A model generated the notes under the pieces. It was given only the letters and a program-made list of their open reading frames with translations, was not told where the DNA came from and did no database searches. The position numbers were made by a program, and so were the translations under genes. Shown piece after piece: positions 22,343 to 33,191 of a stretch of 64,000 nt of DNA (position 1 is its first letter; each line of letters starts with the position of its first letter). The DNA is from Cynocephalus volans (Eukaryota; Chordata; Mammalia; Dermoptera; Cynocephalidae). The stretch is from contig NC_084461.1 in the NCBI RefSeq assembly GCF_027409185.1, positions 233,322,999-233,386,998 on the forward strand. Reading direction: 5' to 3'.

Positions 22343-25300
22343 ATGCTAGGAATAAATCAACACTATTCAATAACAACTGTTAATGTAAAAGGCTTAAATT
22401 CCCCAATCAAAAGACACAGACTGGCTGACTGGATTAAAAAGGAGGACTAAACCATATGCTGCCTTCAAGAGACCCACCTCACCCATAAAGACTCACAAAG
22501 ACTAAGAGTGAAAGGATGGAAAAAGATTTACCATGCAAACAGAAAAGAAAAACGAGCTGGAGTAGTCATTCTTATATCTGACAAAGTAGACTTTAAACTA
22601 AAAACCATAAAAAGAGACAATGAGGGACACTACATAATGATAAAAGGACTGATCCATCAAGAAGACATAACAATTATAAGTATGTACACACCCAATGTTG
22701 GAGCAGCCAGATTTATAAAACAAACTCTATTAGACCTAAAGAAGGAAATAGACACTAATACCATAATAGCAGGGGACCTGAACACCCCACTGTCAATATT
22801 GGACAGATCATCTAGGCAAAGAATCAGCAGAGAAACACAAGATCTAAACAAGACTCTAGACCAACTGGACTTGGCAGATATCTGCAGAACATTCCACCCA
22901 ACAACCTCAGAATATTCCTTCTTCTCATCAGCACATGGATCATTCTCCAGGATAGATCACATAATAGGTCAAAAATCAAGTCTCAACAAATTCAAAAAAA
23001 TTGGAATTATCCCATGTATTTTCTCAGACCATAATGGATTAAAACTAGAAATTAGTAACAAACGAAAGTCTGGAAACTATACAAACACATGGAAATTAAA
23101 CAGCATTCTACTTAATGACATATGGGTCCAAGAAGAAATCAAGCAGGAAATCAAAAAATTTATTGAAACTAATGAAAATAATGATACATCATACCAAAAC
23201 CTGTGGGATACTGCAAAAGCAGTATTGAGGGGAAAATTTATTGCATTAAATGCTCACTTCAGAAGAATAGAAAGATGGCAAGTGAACAACCTAACACTTC
23301 ACCTTAAAGAACTAGAAAAACAAGAACAATCCAAACCTAAAGTTAGCAGACGGAAAGAAATCCTTAAGATCAGAGCAGAACTGAATGAAATTGAAACCCA
23401 AAAAACAATACAAAACATCAATTAATCAAAAAGTTGGTTTTTTGAAAAGATAAATAAAATTGACAAACCATTAGCATGGCTAACAAAAAAAAGAAGAGAG
23501 AAAATTCAAATAACAAAAATTAGAAATGAAAAAGGCGATATTACAACTGAGTCATCTGAAATACAAGGAATCATTTGAGACTACTATAAACAACTATACG
23601 CCAACAAGTTTGAAAATCTGGAGGAAATGGATAAATTTCTGGGCACACACAAGCTCCCAAAACTGAGCCATGAAGATGTAGAAAATCTGAACAGACCAAT
23701 AACAATAAAGGAGATTGAAGCTGTTATCAGAAGGCTCCCAACAAAGAAAAGCCCAGGACCAGATGGATTCACAGCAGAATTTTACCAAACATTCAAAGAG
23801 GAATTGACACCGATTCTTTACAAACTATTCCAAAAGATTGAAACAGACGCAAGTCTCCCGAACTCTTTCTATGAAGCAAACATCATCCTGATACCAAAAC
23901 CAGGTAAAGATATAACCAAAAAAGAAAACTACAGGCCAATATCCTTGATGAATATAGATGCAAAAATCCTCACTAACATACTAGCAAACAGAATACAGCA
24001 ACACATACGTAAAATTATTCACCATGATCAAGTGGGATTCATCCCAGGAATGCAAGGTTGGTTCAACATACGCAAATCAATAAATGTGATACACCATATT
24101 AATAAAGGCAAACACAAGGACCATATGATCATCTCTATAGATGCTGAAAAAGCATTTGATAAAGTTCAGCACTCATTCATGACAAAGACCCTCTATAAGT
24201 TAGGCATAGAGGGAAAGTATCTCAACATAATTAAAGCCATATATGACAAACCCACTGCCAATATCATCCTGAATGGGGAAAAGCTGAAAGCTTTTCCTTT
24301 AAGAACAGGAACTAGACAAGGATGCCCACTCTCACCACTCCTATTCAACATAGTGTTGGAAGTACTAGCCAGAGCAATCAGAGAAGAGAAGGAAATAAAG
24401 GGCATCCAGATTGGAAAAGATGAAGTCAAACTGTCCCTGTTTGCAGATGACATGATCCTATATATCGAACAGCCTAAAACCTCTACAAAAAAACTCTTGG
24501 AATTGATAAATGATTTCAGTACAGTAGCAGGATACAAAATCAACACAAAAAATCAGTAGCATTTCTATTCTCCAATAGTGAACATACAGAAAGAGAAATC
24601 AAGAAAGCCTGCCCATTTACAATAGCCACCAAAAAAATAAAATACTTAGGAATTGAGTTAACCAAGGATGTGAAAAATCTCTATAATGAGAACTACAAAC
24701 CACTGCTGAGAGAAATTAGAGAGAATACAAGAAGATGGAAAGATGTCCCATGCTCTTGGATTGGAAGAATCAACATAGTGAAAATGTCCATACTACTGAA
24801 AGTGATATACAAATTTAATGCAATCCCCATCAAAATTCCAAAGACATTTTTCTCAGAAATGGAAAGAACTATCCAGACATTTATATGGAATAACAAAAGA
24901 CCACGCATAGCCAAAGCAATGCTGAGCAAAAAAAATAAAGCTGGAGGCATAACACTACCTGACTTTAAACTATACAAAGCTATAATAACCAAAACAGTAT
25001 GGTACTGGCATAAAAACAGACACATTGATCAATGGAATAGATTAGAGAATCCAGAAATCATCCCACACACCTACAGCTATCTGATCTTTGACAAAGGCAC
25101 CAAGCCTATACACTGGGGAAGAGACTGCCTCTTTAGCAAATGGTGCTGGGAGAACTGGTTATCAATATGCAGGAGAATGAAACTAGACCCACACCTTTCA
25201 CCATACACTAAAGTCAACTCAAAATGGATTAAAGAATTAAATATAAACCCTGAAACAATAAAACTTCTTAAAGAAAACATAGGAGAGACACTTCAGGAAA

Positions 25301-26091
25301 TAGGACTGGACACAGACTTCATGAATACGACCCCAAAAGCACAGGCAACCAAAGGAAAAATAAACAAATGGGATTATATCAAACTAAAAAGCTTCTGCAC
25401 AGCAAAAGAAACAATTAACAGAGTTGAAAGACAACCAACAGAGTGGGAGAAAATATCTGCAAAATATACATCTGTCAAAGGATTAATATCCAGAATATAC
25501 AAGGAACTCAAACAACTTTACAAGAAAAAAACAAGCAACCCAATTAAAAAATGGGCAAAAGAGCTAAGTAGGCATTTCTCTAAGGAAGACATACAAATGG
25601 CCAGCAGACATATGAAAAAATGCTCAACATCACTCAGCATCCGGGAAATGCAAATCAAAACCACACTGAGATACCATCTCACCCCAGTTAGGATGGCTAA
25701 AATCCAAAAGACTCTGAACGATAAATGCTGGCGAGGTTGCGGAGAAAAAGGAACTCTCATACATTGTTGGTGGGACTGCAAAATGGTGCAGCCTCTATGG
25801 AAAATGGTATGGAGGTTCCTCAAACAATTGCAGATAGATCTACCATACGACCCAGCTATCCCACTGTTGGGAATATACCCAGAGGAATGGAAATCATCAA
25901 GTCGAAGGTATACCTGTTCCCCAGTGTTCATCACATCCCTCTTTACAATAGCCAAGAGTTGGAACCAGCCCAAACATCCATCATCGGATGAGTGGATACG
26001 GAAAATGTGGTACATCTACACAATGGAATACTACTCAGCTATAAAAAAAAGAATGAAATACTGCCATTTGCAACAACATAGAGGGACTTAG
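22343..26091 (+). pseudogene. L1 ORF2 (endonuclease / reverse transcriptase), four breaks
   Basis: ORF2 supplies nicking and target-primed reverse transcription. The ATG at 22343 opens an apurinic-type endonuclease domain, interrupted by TAA at 22448-22450. The SDH catalytic motif of the nuclease is at about 23023. More stops occur at 23423-23425 and 23576-23578. The reverse transcriptase follows, with its FADD box intact at 24440-24451. Near 24557-24562 the frame shifts (net change of two in phase). The open part from 24670 covers the thumb and the C-terminal cysteine-containing region ([16 protein letters not shown]) and ends at 26091, probably slightly early after a final frame change. Confidence 0.92.
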
Positions 26092-26421
26092 AGAGAATTA
26101 TATTAAGTGAAACAAGTCAGGCATAGAAAGAGAAATACCACGTTCTCACTTATTGGTGGGAGCTAAAAATAAGTAAATAAATTCATACACACACACACAC
26201 ACACAAACGGGGGGGGACACAACAACTACAATTCCTTGAAGTTGACACGACAAGCAAACAGAAAGGACATTGTTGGGAAGGAGGGGAGAGAGGGAGGAGG
26301 GAGGGAGGTTTTGGTAAAGGGCAACAATAATCAACCACAATGTATATCAACAAAATAAAATTAAGAAAAATAAAAATAAAAATATAAAATAAAATAAAAA
26401 CTCATTAGCAAACAGAAAAAA
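26092..26421 (+). other. L1 3' UTR, G-rich tract and double A-tail
   Basis: Holds a (CA)n tract (about 26187-26205), runs of G and ggga units at 26206-26308 (typical G-rich L1 3' UTR), and an AT/A-rich tail. The tail is interrupted by ctcattagcaaacag at 26401-26415 and ends in a second pure A run. Confidence 0.85.
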
Positions 26422-26439
26422 AAAAAGTATACTTAAATA

Positions 26440-26938
26440 AAGGAAAACCTACATAAAAGGAATCCCGTTCTTGGCAGCGCTCCTGGCAGGGGCAGAGCCT
26501 GGCCCCGACCCTCTGAGCAGCACAGCCCCCTCCCCAGAGTCCTGCCCCTCAGACTAAGGGTCGGAGCCCAGAAGCAAGCAAATCCGCTGTCATCCTTTAT
26601 ACCCTGAGGCCCATCTCTAAAAGGGTAACTATCCTCCATCACTCTGGTCCCAGAGTTTCCCAAAACTCAAATCTGACCCCTATTTGAAACCCTTTGGTGG
26701 GTCTGAGGAACTGTCACAGCCAAGGGGAGCCTAAGAGGACACGATGACCAAATGTAGTGTGGTATCCCTGTAGAGACCCTGGAACAGAAAAGGTACATCA
26801 GGTAAAAAACTAAGGAAGTCTGAACAAAGTATGGACTTCAGTTAATAATAATGTATAAATATTTGTTCTTTAATTGTGATAAATGTACCACACATACAGT
26901 AAAACACATTAAGATGTTAATAAAAGGGGAGACTGGTT
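26440..26938 (+). repeat. Old L1 3' UTR, preceded by unassigned sequence
   Basis: From about 26700 the sequence (aggacacgatgaccaaatg, ccctggaacagaaaaggtac, tggacttcagttaataata) follows an L1M-type 3' end. It breaks off at about 26938 and appears to resume at about 27765. The first 260 bp are unassigned. Confidence 0.55.
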
Positions 26939-27764
26939 CTGGGGTTACTACTGCTATTCTCAGTTTCTACCCACAATCCACTCTGACACCAAGCATGCGG
27001 GGTTACTTCTCATGCCAACCAATTCTCTAACTCTGTACACAACTGATTATCCTACAATTCAATTCAGTTCTGATACTAACTACCCAGAGTGAGTGCAGAC
27101 CCCACAGGTTAGAGGGTCAGTCCCACAAGACTGCCCTCACTTCAGATGCCAACAAGTCTGGGCCACCCATACTCTGACCAACCAGCTGTAAATTGAGAGG
27201 TGGTTCCCACAACCCCCTCTTCACATTCAATAATTTGCTGGAATGGCTCGCAGAACTGAGGAAAACAGTTTACTACTGCCAATTTATCATAAAAGAGGCA
27301 ACTCAGGAAAAGCTAAATGGAACAGCTGAATAGCGCAAGGTATTGGGGAAGGGGTGCAGGGCTTCCGTGCCCTCTCCAGGTGCACTGCCCTCCCGCACCT
27401 CAGTGTACTCACCAACCTGGAAATTCTCTGAATCCCATTGTTTAAGGTTGTCATGGAGGTTTCATTATGCAGGCATGATTGATGAAATCCTTGGCCACTG
27501 GTGATTGACCTCAACCTCCTGCCCCATTCCCTCCCTGGAGACTGGGGGTGGGGCCAAAAGTTCTAATCACGTGGTTGGTTCTTCTGGCTACCAGACCCCA
27601 TCCTGAGGCTGTCTAGGATCCCCCACCCCGACCAAGAGTCACCTCATTAGCATAAACTCAGGTATATTTGAATGGTGCTTATTATAGATAACAGAAGATG
27701 TTCCTCTGCCCCAATGGTTCAGGAAATTCCAAGAGTGTTAGAAGCTGTGTACCAGGACATCACA
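26939..27764 (-). repeat. Interspersed repeat, probably LTR, inserted in L1
   Basis: Contains a recognisable but unnamed mammalian repeat (gctggaatggctcgcagaac, tgcagggcttccgtgccctc, ctcattagcataaactcagg). It splits the two halves of an L1M 3' end. Orientation is inferred from similarity to an LTR read in reverse and is uncertain. Confidence 0.45.
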
Positions 27765-28048
27765 ATGGCACAGGAGTACATGGGAATTTCTGTTCTATCC
27801 TGGAAATTTTTCTATAAATCTACAATCTATCCTAAAATAAAAAGTTACTGATATGTAGGATAAATAAGTCTAGAAATCTAATGTACAACATGATGACTGT
27901 AGTTAATAATGTTGTATTTGGAATTTTTGCTTAAAGAGGAGATTTTAAGTGCTCTTGCCACTAAAAAGAAAAGGAAACTATGAGAGATGATGAATATGTT
28001 AATTTGCTTGTCCATGGTAACAATTTCCCTATATAATATGTATATCAA
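27765..28048 (+). repeat. L1M 3' UTR ends (two adjacent)
   Basis: 27765-27850 ends gtacatgggaatttctgttc ... cctaaaataaaaagt, an L1M terminus. 27855-28048 (gtctagaaatctaatgtaca, acatcatgttgtacac) is a second L1 3' UTR. Confidence 0.65.
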
Positions 28049-28523
28049 AACATCATGTTGTACACTTCCGTGCTTCCCACACGTTTAGATCCAAGTCCCT
28101 CGTCTTGGGAAATGCAGGCCTTTGCGAGCTGGCCTTGCTGACTTCTGTAGACTCATCTACCTGGAAACTTCCTTTGTATCCCGCATTCCAGCCATTTCTC
28201 CAGATATGTCCTGCTTCTTCCTCTCTGCCAGGAAAGCCCATTCCTGCACCCAGTAGTGAACCCACGGATCCACGCCAGTGGGTGAAAAGCTTCAGCCTCC
28301 CTCAGGGATTTCCTGGTGATACAGGAGGGGCTCAGTTTACCTGGGCTCAGGTTACAGAGTAAGCCTCTGGATCACAAGCCATTCTCTCAGGTGTTAGGCC
28401 TCTCCTTTTGGTCCTCTCCTAGAGAAAAGTTCCCATTGCCAGTTAGATCTATTTTCAGCACCAACACAGAATGCCTGGCTTATGCAAACGCAGTGTCTGG
28501 GCAAGCTCAGTGGAGAAGGCTCG
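28049..28523 (+). repeat. L2-like fragment and unassigned flank
   Basis: 28050-28240 resembles an L2 3' part (cacttccgtgcttcccacac ... tctgccaggaaagccc). The rest up to 28523 has no recognised feature. Confidence 0.4.
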
Positions 28524-29665
28524 TGTAACCCTGGCGGTTGAACGGCCTTCCACTAGGGGTGCTAGAGAGCACAGAATGTTATTGAATGCGCCTGGTGCAC
28601 GGGATGGGATTTGACCAATGAACATCCTCCAAGAAGGGACCAACTGAGCACGTGCAAAACTATGTTACATAACAGGGAAGGAGAGAGCACAGAATGTTAT
28701 TGAATGCGCCTGGTGCACGGGATGGGATTTGACCAATGAACATCCTCCAAGAAGGGACCAACTGAGCACGTGCAAAACTATGTTACATAACAGGGAAGGA
28801 GAGAGCACAGAATGTTATTGAATGCGCCTGGTGCACGGGATGGGATTTGACCAATGAACATCCTCCAAGAAGAGACCAACTGAGCACGTGCAAAACTATG
28901 TTACATAACAGGGAAGGAGAGAGCACAGAATGTTATTGAATGCGCCTGGTGCACGGGATGGGATTTGACCAATGAACATCCTCCAAGAAGGGACCAACTG
29001 AGCACGTGCAAAACTATGTTACATAACAGGGAAGGAGAGAGCACAGAATGTTGTTGAATGCGCCTGGTGCACGGGATGGGATTTGACCAATGAACATCCT
29101 CCAAGAAGAGACCAACTGAGCACGTGCAAAACTATGTTACATAACAGGGAAGGAGAGAGCACAGAATGTCGTTGAATGCGCCTGGTGCTCGGGATGGGAT
29201 TTGACCAATGAACATCCTCCAAGGGACCAACTGAGCATGTGCAAAACTATGTTGCATAACAGGGAACCACCCCCTTCACTGAATATTCATTAGGTAGCAA
29301 GACTATGAAAGCCAAACTCCCGCAGAAGGCGGGGTTGTTGCTCACTTTCCTGGAGGCAGCCTGCATTTCCCTGTCTGAGATGCGTATAGTTTACTTAACG
29401 AACTTATTTTCAGCCAGCGGCTGCTCGTTCTCTTGAGCCCCTCTGCACTCTGTACTGAGCTTTAGGTATGTATTTCTGGTCATTTTGTTAGACTTGATGT
29501 CTGCACTGAACTTACTTGGTGTGGGCCCTGCTCGGTCTCTGGAGCTAGGCCGCACTCTCTCTGTGGAACCTGCATTTCTTATCTGTTACATTAAACCTGT
29601 TCTCACTTTTTGCTGTGACCCTGCCCTTGGATTCTTTCCTGTGGTGGGGTCAAGAACCTGGTGAG
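28524..29665 (+). repeat. LTR-like unit with internal minisatellite
   Basis: Starts tgtaaccctggc. An ATTAAA signal at 29590-29595 overlaps a gttaca that mirrors the tgtaac start. It is followed by cctgttctcactttttgctg and a tggggtcaagaacctggtga segment, which resemble the R-U5 part of a class I ERV LTR. The 118-bp array would then lie in U3. No clean target duplication or internal ERV sequence was found, and the right boundary is a guess. Confidence 0.5.
28565..29266 (+). repeat. Minisatellite, six copies of 118 bp
   Basis: Copies start with gagagcacagaatgt at 28565, 28683, 28801, 28919, 29037 and 29155, an exact 118-bp period. The last copy is shortened to about 112 bp. Divergence between the first five is only about 1-2 %. 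Variants are limited to attattg / ttgttg / tcgttg and aagggacc / aagagacc. Each unit contains a ccaatgaac box. Frames that repeat in this block are artefacts. Confidence 0.97.
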
Positions 29666-31005
29666 AGGACTGGGTGGGTTGAGGCCAACTGTTGGGTGCC
29701 TCCTCCCCACCCCCACCACCAGACCCTACCTCTGACATCACAAAGGGTGGCCAGAAGCTTCCTGCACAGGGAGCTCTGTGGTTCAGAACATTCTTCCTGA
29801 GATAATGAGCTTCCTCCTGACCTCTGGGGCCCTGGAACGCAGGAACAGGGACAAGGGAAAGGGCAAGGCTGAAAGCCCTTCCCATCTCTCTAGATGGCTG
29901 AAGCACAGCCTGGGCCAAGTCAACACCCTTTCTGCTGTGCTGTGGCCCTGCACAGTGCCCCCTTCAGAGCCTCCCTTCCTGCATGGCACTGGATCACACA
30001 GGGATACCCAAGTGCTCCAGGGGCCTGTGGCTCCAGCAGTTGTAAAGAGTGGGGGTTGGGTAGGCAGAATCAGAAGAAATACCTAGAGGAGATTATTTCT
30101 AAGAGCACAGAGACCAGGGGCAGCAAGCATGGAGAGACATGGGAAGCCTGCTTCTTATCACTTACCCAGGCCGTGGAACAGGATGACTGGTGGGTGAGAG
30201 AAACACTGAAAATAAGGTTCAGCAAAGGAAGAAAAGAGAATTCTGAGATGTGGCTTCAGCCTGGGGATGAATTCTGGTTTTGATCAGCAAAACATTCTAC
30301 ATGGTTCCCCAAAAAGAGCCTTGGCATGACTTGGGGACATGTAGTTATAGCTGGGGGACCCCTGCTGCTTCATTTCCTAAGCCTGAGACCTAAGGAGGTA
30401 CAAGCAGCCCAGGATGAAACCCCCGACTGGCCTAAAAGGGGTCTCTCTACCAGCCAGAATATCCAGATATGGCAGTCATGGTTCAGCTGGGACCTACATG
30501 GCCCGCCTGGATCAGATGCTGTTCCCCACCCCTATAGACATAGATCATTTCACCTCCAACCCTAGGGCCTTACCAAGCACTGGGCAATAGCCCCATGGGT
30601 CCTTGTCAAATCTCACCCTTTCCTTCCAGGTCAGTGTCCCGGGGCTCAGTCCAAACTAATGAAGATTGCCACACCTTACGAGGTGGGGCTAAAATGAAGG
30701 CTTCTAAGAAATTTTTCCAGTTCTAAAAATCTCTCTGAATTTTTTCATCACATCTGCACAGCCCAACTTTTAAATCCCCTTCTCCTTCCTCCTCCAGACT
30801 CCTTATTTTCTAATTCCTCTGCAGTTCTGCTGGAAGAGAATGGAACCTTCTAAGAGCCTCCAGTTTACTTCTTCTCAGGCTCTGTGAGAAGAGAAACCCC
30901 GGGTGGGCTATAGGGTAAACGCCAGGAAGCTGCACATAGAAGCTACTTTGCAAGTAACAGATTACATTTCCACCACATCCCCCTCACTCATTTTCTCCAG
31001 CTAAG
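29666..31005. other. No gene or recognisable repeat
   Basis: Open frames up to 129 codons occur but overlap on both strands, and none shows a domain or conserved splice context. No RNA gene is apparent. Confidence 0.45.
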
Positions 31006-31009
31006 AGCA

Positions 31010-31270
31010 GAGAAAAGATTAAGAATAAGTAGGATTCCATAAAGTCGAGCAAAATTAATTAGTTGCAATTTCACTGCTGAGCTGCCAGGTAAATTTCATG
31101 GTGTAATTGCTCCAAGCTCCTGCATTAATGTGGCAATAATGCCTTATACGCCTTCAATATCCCATTTTCCTCATGCATGGGCAAGCCTAAGAATTAGGTG
31201 CTGGCCCAGCTGCCGTGCTCGGTTTGGCACCTGGGGGTAATCAAATTTTGTACAGTGTTTCTCCTAGAGA
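31010..31270. other. Candidate conserved non-coding element
   Basis: Non-repetitive, with clustered homeobox-type cores (aaattaattagttgcaat, tggtgtaattgc, gcattaatgtggcaataatg). It looks like an enhancer rather than an exon. This is judged by texture only. Confidence 0.3.
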
Positions 31271-31374
31271 AACACAACAGCCATTGCTTTCATTTTTCTC
31301 CTCCAACATGCACCTCTCCAACTCTAGAAGGAGGTTGGACTCCTCTCTGGACCCACAATCAAGGTTAGTCGGCA

Positions 31375-31520
31375 GATTTGAATTAGGCTTTTGGAAAGGC
31401 AACAGAAAGCATATGGGAGTCCTTGTTCTGCCATTAATTGACTATGTAACTTTGGGCACTTTGCTCAGCCTCCCAGGGTCTTATTATCCCACCTATAAAA
31501 CAGGAACAACAGCTCTGCCT
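31375..31520 (+). repeat. MIR SINE
   Basis: Reads ccttgttctgccattaattg, actatgtaactttgggcac, then ctcagcctcccagg and cctataaaacaggaacaa, the MIR core in sense orientation. Confidence 0.75.
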
Positions 31521-31955
31521 TGTGTGCATCCAGGCATAGGATCACATAGGACTTGCTTTGCAAACTGAACAGTGACTAGTCACAAAGTCATTAGCCAGAA
31601 ACAGCACGATGTTGAAGACTCAGGTTCCTTAGAAATGAGTGCTTTTACCCCACACAGTGTACCCACTCCCAGACTCAGCCCTGGCAGAGGGTCGGAGCCA
31701 GCACAAACACTGGCAGTCACGGACATGGGGGCGTGCCCGTCCCCCATTGCCCACAGCCAATATTCAAGAAGAGCCATGTTATCCCTCAGCGAATATTTCT
31801 AATGTTGGCCCTTCACCAAAACTTTGATACCTAGTCTATTATCTTAAAGGCTTAAGGGGAGGAACACAGCAATCCCATCATTAACCGTCATGGTTTGCAC
31901 ATTAGCTTGAACCATCTCAATGAATGTAACTGCCAGGGTTTGGTCAGAGTTGCAT
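31521..31955. other. No gene or recognisable repeat
   Basis: Nothing supported on either strand. Confidence 0.4.
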
Positions 31956-32135
31956 GCAGAGGTTTAGTGGACAAGTGTTGGGACCGGGCTGGCTGCAGTT
32001 TGAATCCCTACTCTGTGACGTTACGTTTCTGAAGTTTGCCCGTCTATAAATGGGAATAGCACTACTCACCTCATCAGGTTGCTGGGATGTGCCTAGCACA
32101 GCACCTGGCACATAAGTAGTGCTCAGCATAGCCCT
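31956..32135 (+). repeat. MIR SINE
   Basis: Contains tgcagtttgaatccctactc, gcccgtctataaatgggaat, tcaggttgctgggatg and gcacctggcacataagtag, in MIR order. Confidence 0.8.
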
Positions 32136-32599
32136 ATATGGCAACAGACACAAGATGAGCACCAAATTGCAGCTGACAGATTGGCTGATTTCAATTTTAA
32201 AAACTGAAGACACAGGAAGAAAGCTGTGTGAGGTGGGTGTGGGAGGGGTGGGTGGATTGTGGCATTTGAGTAAAACTTAATGACCCGGAAAGCACAGAAG
32301 GAAAAAGAGAGGGGCCCCCGGCAGTAGCAGTGAGGTGAACTGGACAGAAGATACCACCCATGCCTCCCTGACCGTGGCTCACCCGCTTCTGCCTGAACAC
32401 CCCCACTGCCAGAGAATCCCACTATCTGTGCAGCTCAGAGAGCCCTAGGGATTGGAAAGGCTTTTCTGTGTCAAATGAAATCATCTTCTCAGCAGCTCCC
32501 AACATGACCCAAGGTCTGCCCTCTGCTGCTACTTATGTTTCCAAATGGTGGCCCTGCAGAAAGCACCTTTTGTCTCTGGTAGGAACATTCCTTGCTCAG

Positions 32600-32960
32600 T
32601 CTCCAGTGCCCCAGAGAGGCAGTGTCGCCTAGTGCTTACCCACAAGGGCTCCAAAGTCAGTGACGTGGAATCCCATTGGTCTTGGTTCAGTTACTTTACC
32701 CTCTTAAGACTTAATGTCTCTTCTGTAATATGAAGAATTTAATAAGGAAGATACCTCACAGAGTCTTTTCCATAATGTGAACACCAATCCTAATTCACAT
32801 GAAACACTCACGAAATGTTAGTAATTTTTAATAAAATAGAGAAATTAAAGGAGAAGATAGCTTCTAGAATTTCGTGCACAACGCAAGCATAGGTCTTAAT
32901 GCATAGTAAGTGCTCCATTAAATACTGGTAATTTTTCTTCCTTTCATACTCTCTTGTATT
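32600..32960 (+). repeat. MIR-type fossils
   Basis: 32600-32780 (gaggcagtgtcgcctagtgc, ggttcagttactttaccctc, cttctgtaatatgaagaatt) follows MIR. A second MIR-like tail (atgcatagtaagtgctccat) lies at 32890-32940. The preceding 32136-32600 holds nothing I recognise. Confidence 0.6.
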
Positions 32961-32998
32961 TGTGATTCTGACACCTCTAACCATTCTAGTGTGTTTTT

Positions 32999-33079
32999 TC
33001 TCTCTCTCTCTCTTTCTCTCTGTCTCTCTATCCATACACACACACACACACACACACGCACACACACGCACACACACAC
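32999..33079 (+). repeat. (TC)n and (CA)n microsatellites
   Basis: A TC/TTTC tract (32999-33028) is followed by an imperfect CA tract (33035-33079) that abuts the palindrome on its right. Confidence 0.95.
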
Positions 33080-33191
33080 AGAGAGCTGGAATCAGCAAAG
33101 GACACCAAGTGGTATCAGCTACATATATATATACATTATATATATATATCAGCTAATGCCACTTGGTGTCCTGTGCTGATTCCAGCTCTCT
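33080..33191. repeat. Near-perfect palindrome with (TA)n centre
   Basis: The left arm begins agagagctggaatcagca at 33080. The right arm ends with its complement, tgctgattccagctctct, at 33191. The arms are about 41 bp with three or so mismatches, joined by a TA-rich centre, so the 112 bp can fold into one hairpin or cruciform. Confidence 0.95.

Larger units (their letters stand above)
20387..26421 (+). mobile_element. Full-length L1 retrotransposon, inactivated
   Basis: A complete element runs from a 5' UTR starting ggctggacgtcaagatggcg through ORF1, ORF2, a G-rich 3' UTR and an A-rich tail. The 18-bp duplication aaaaagtatacttaaata flanks it (20369-20386 and 26422-26439, with the A part shared with the tail). 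The 5' site reads TT/AAAA, the L1 endonuclease consensus. ORF1 and ORF2 both carry disabling changes. A perfect duplication with only a handful of breaks suggests a moderately young insertion. Confidence 0.95.

Noticed and set aside
28565..29266. Regular repeats resembling an array of a CRISPR type
   Set aside because: Units are contiguous without spacers, and the genome is mammalian; it is a minisatellite.
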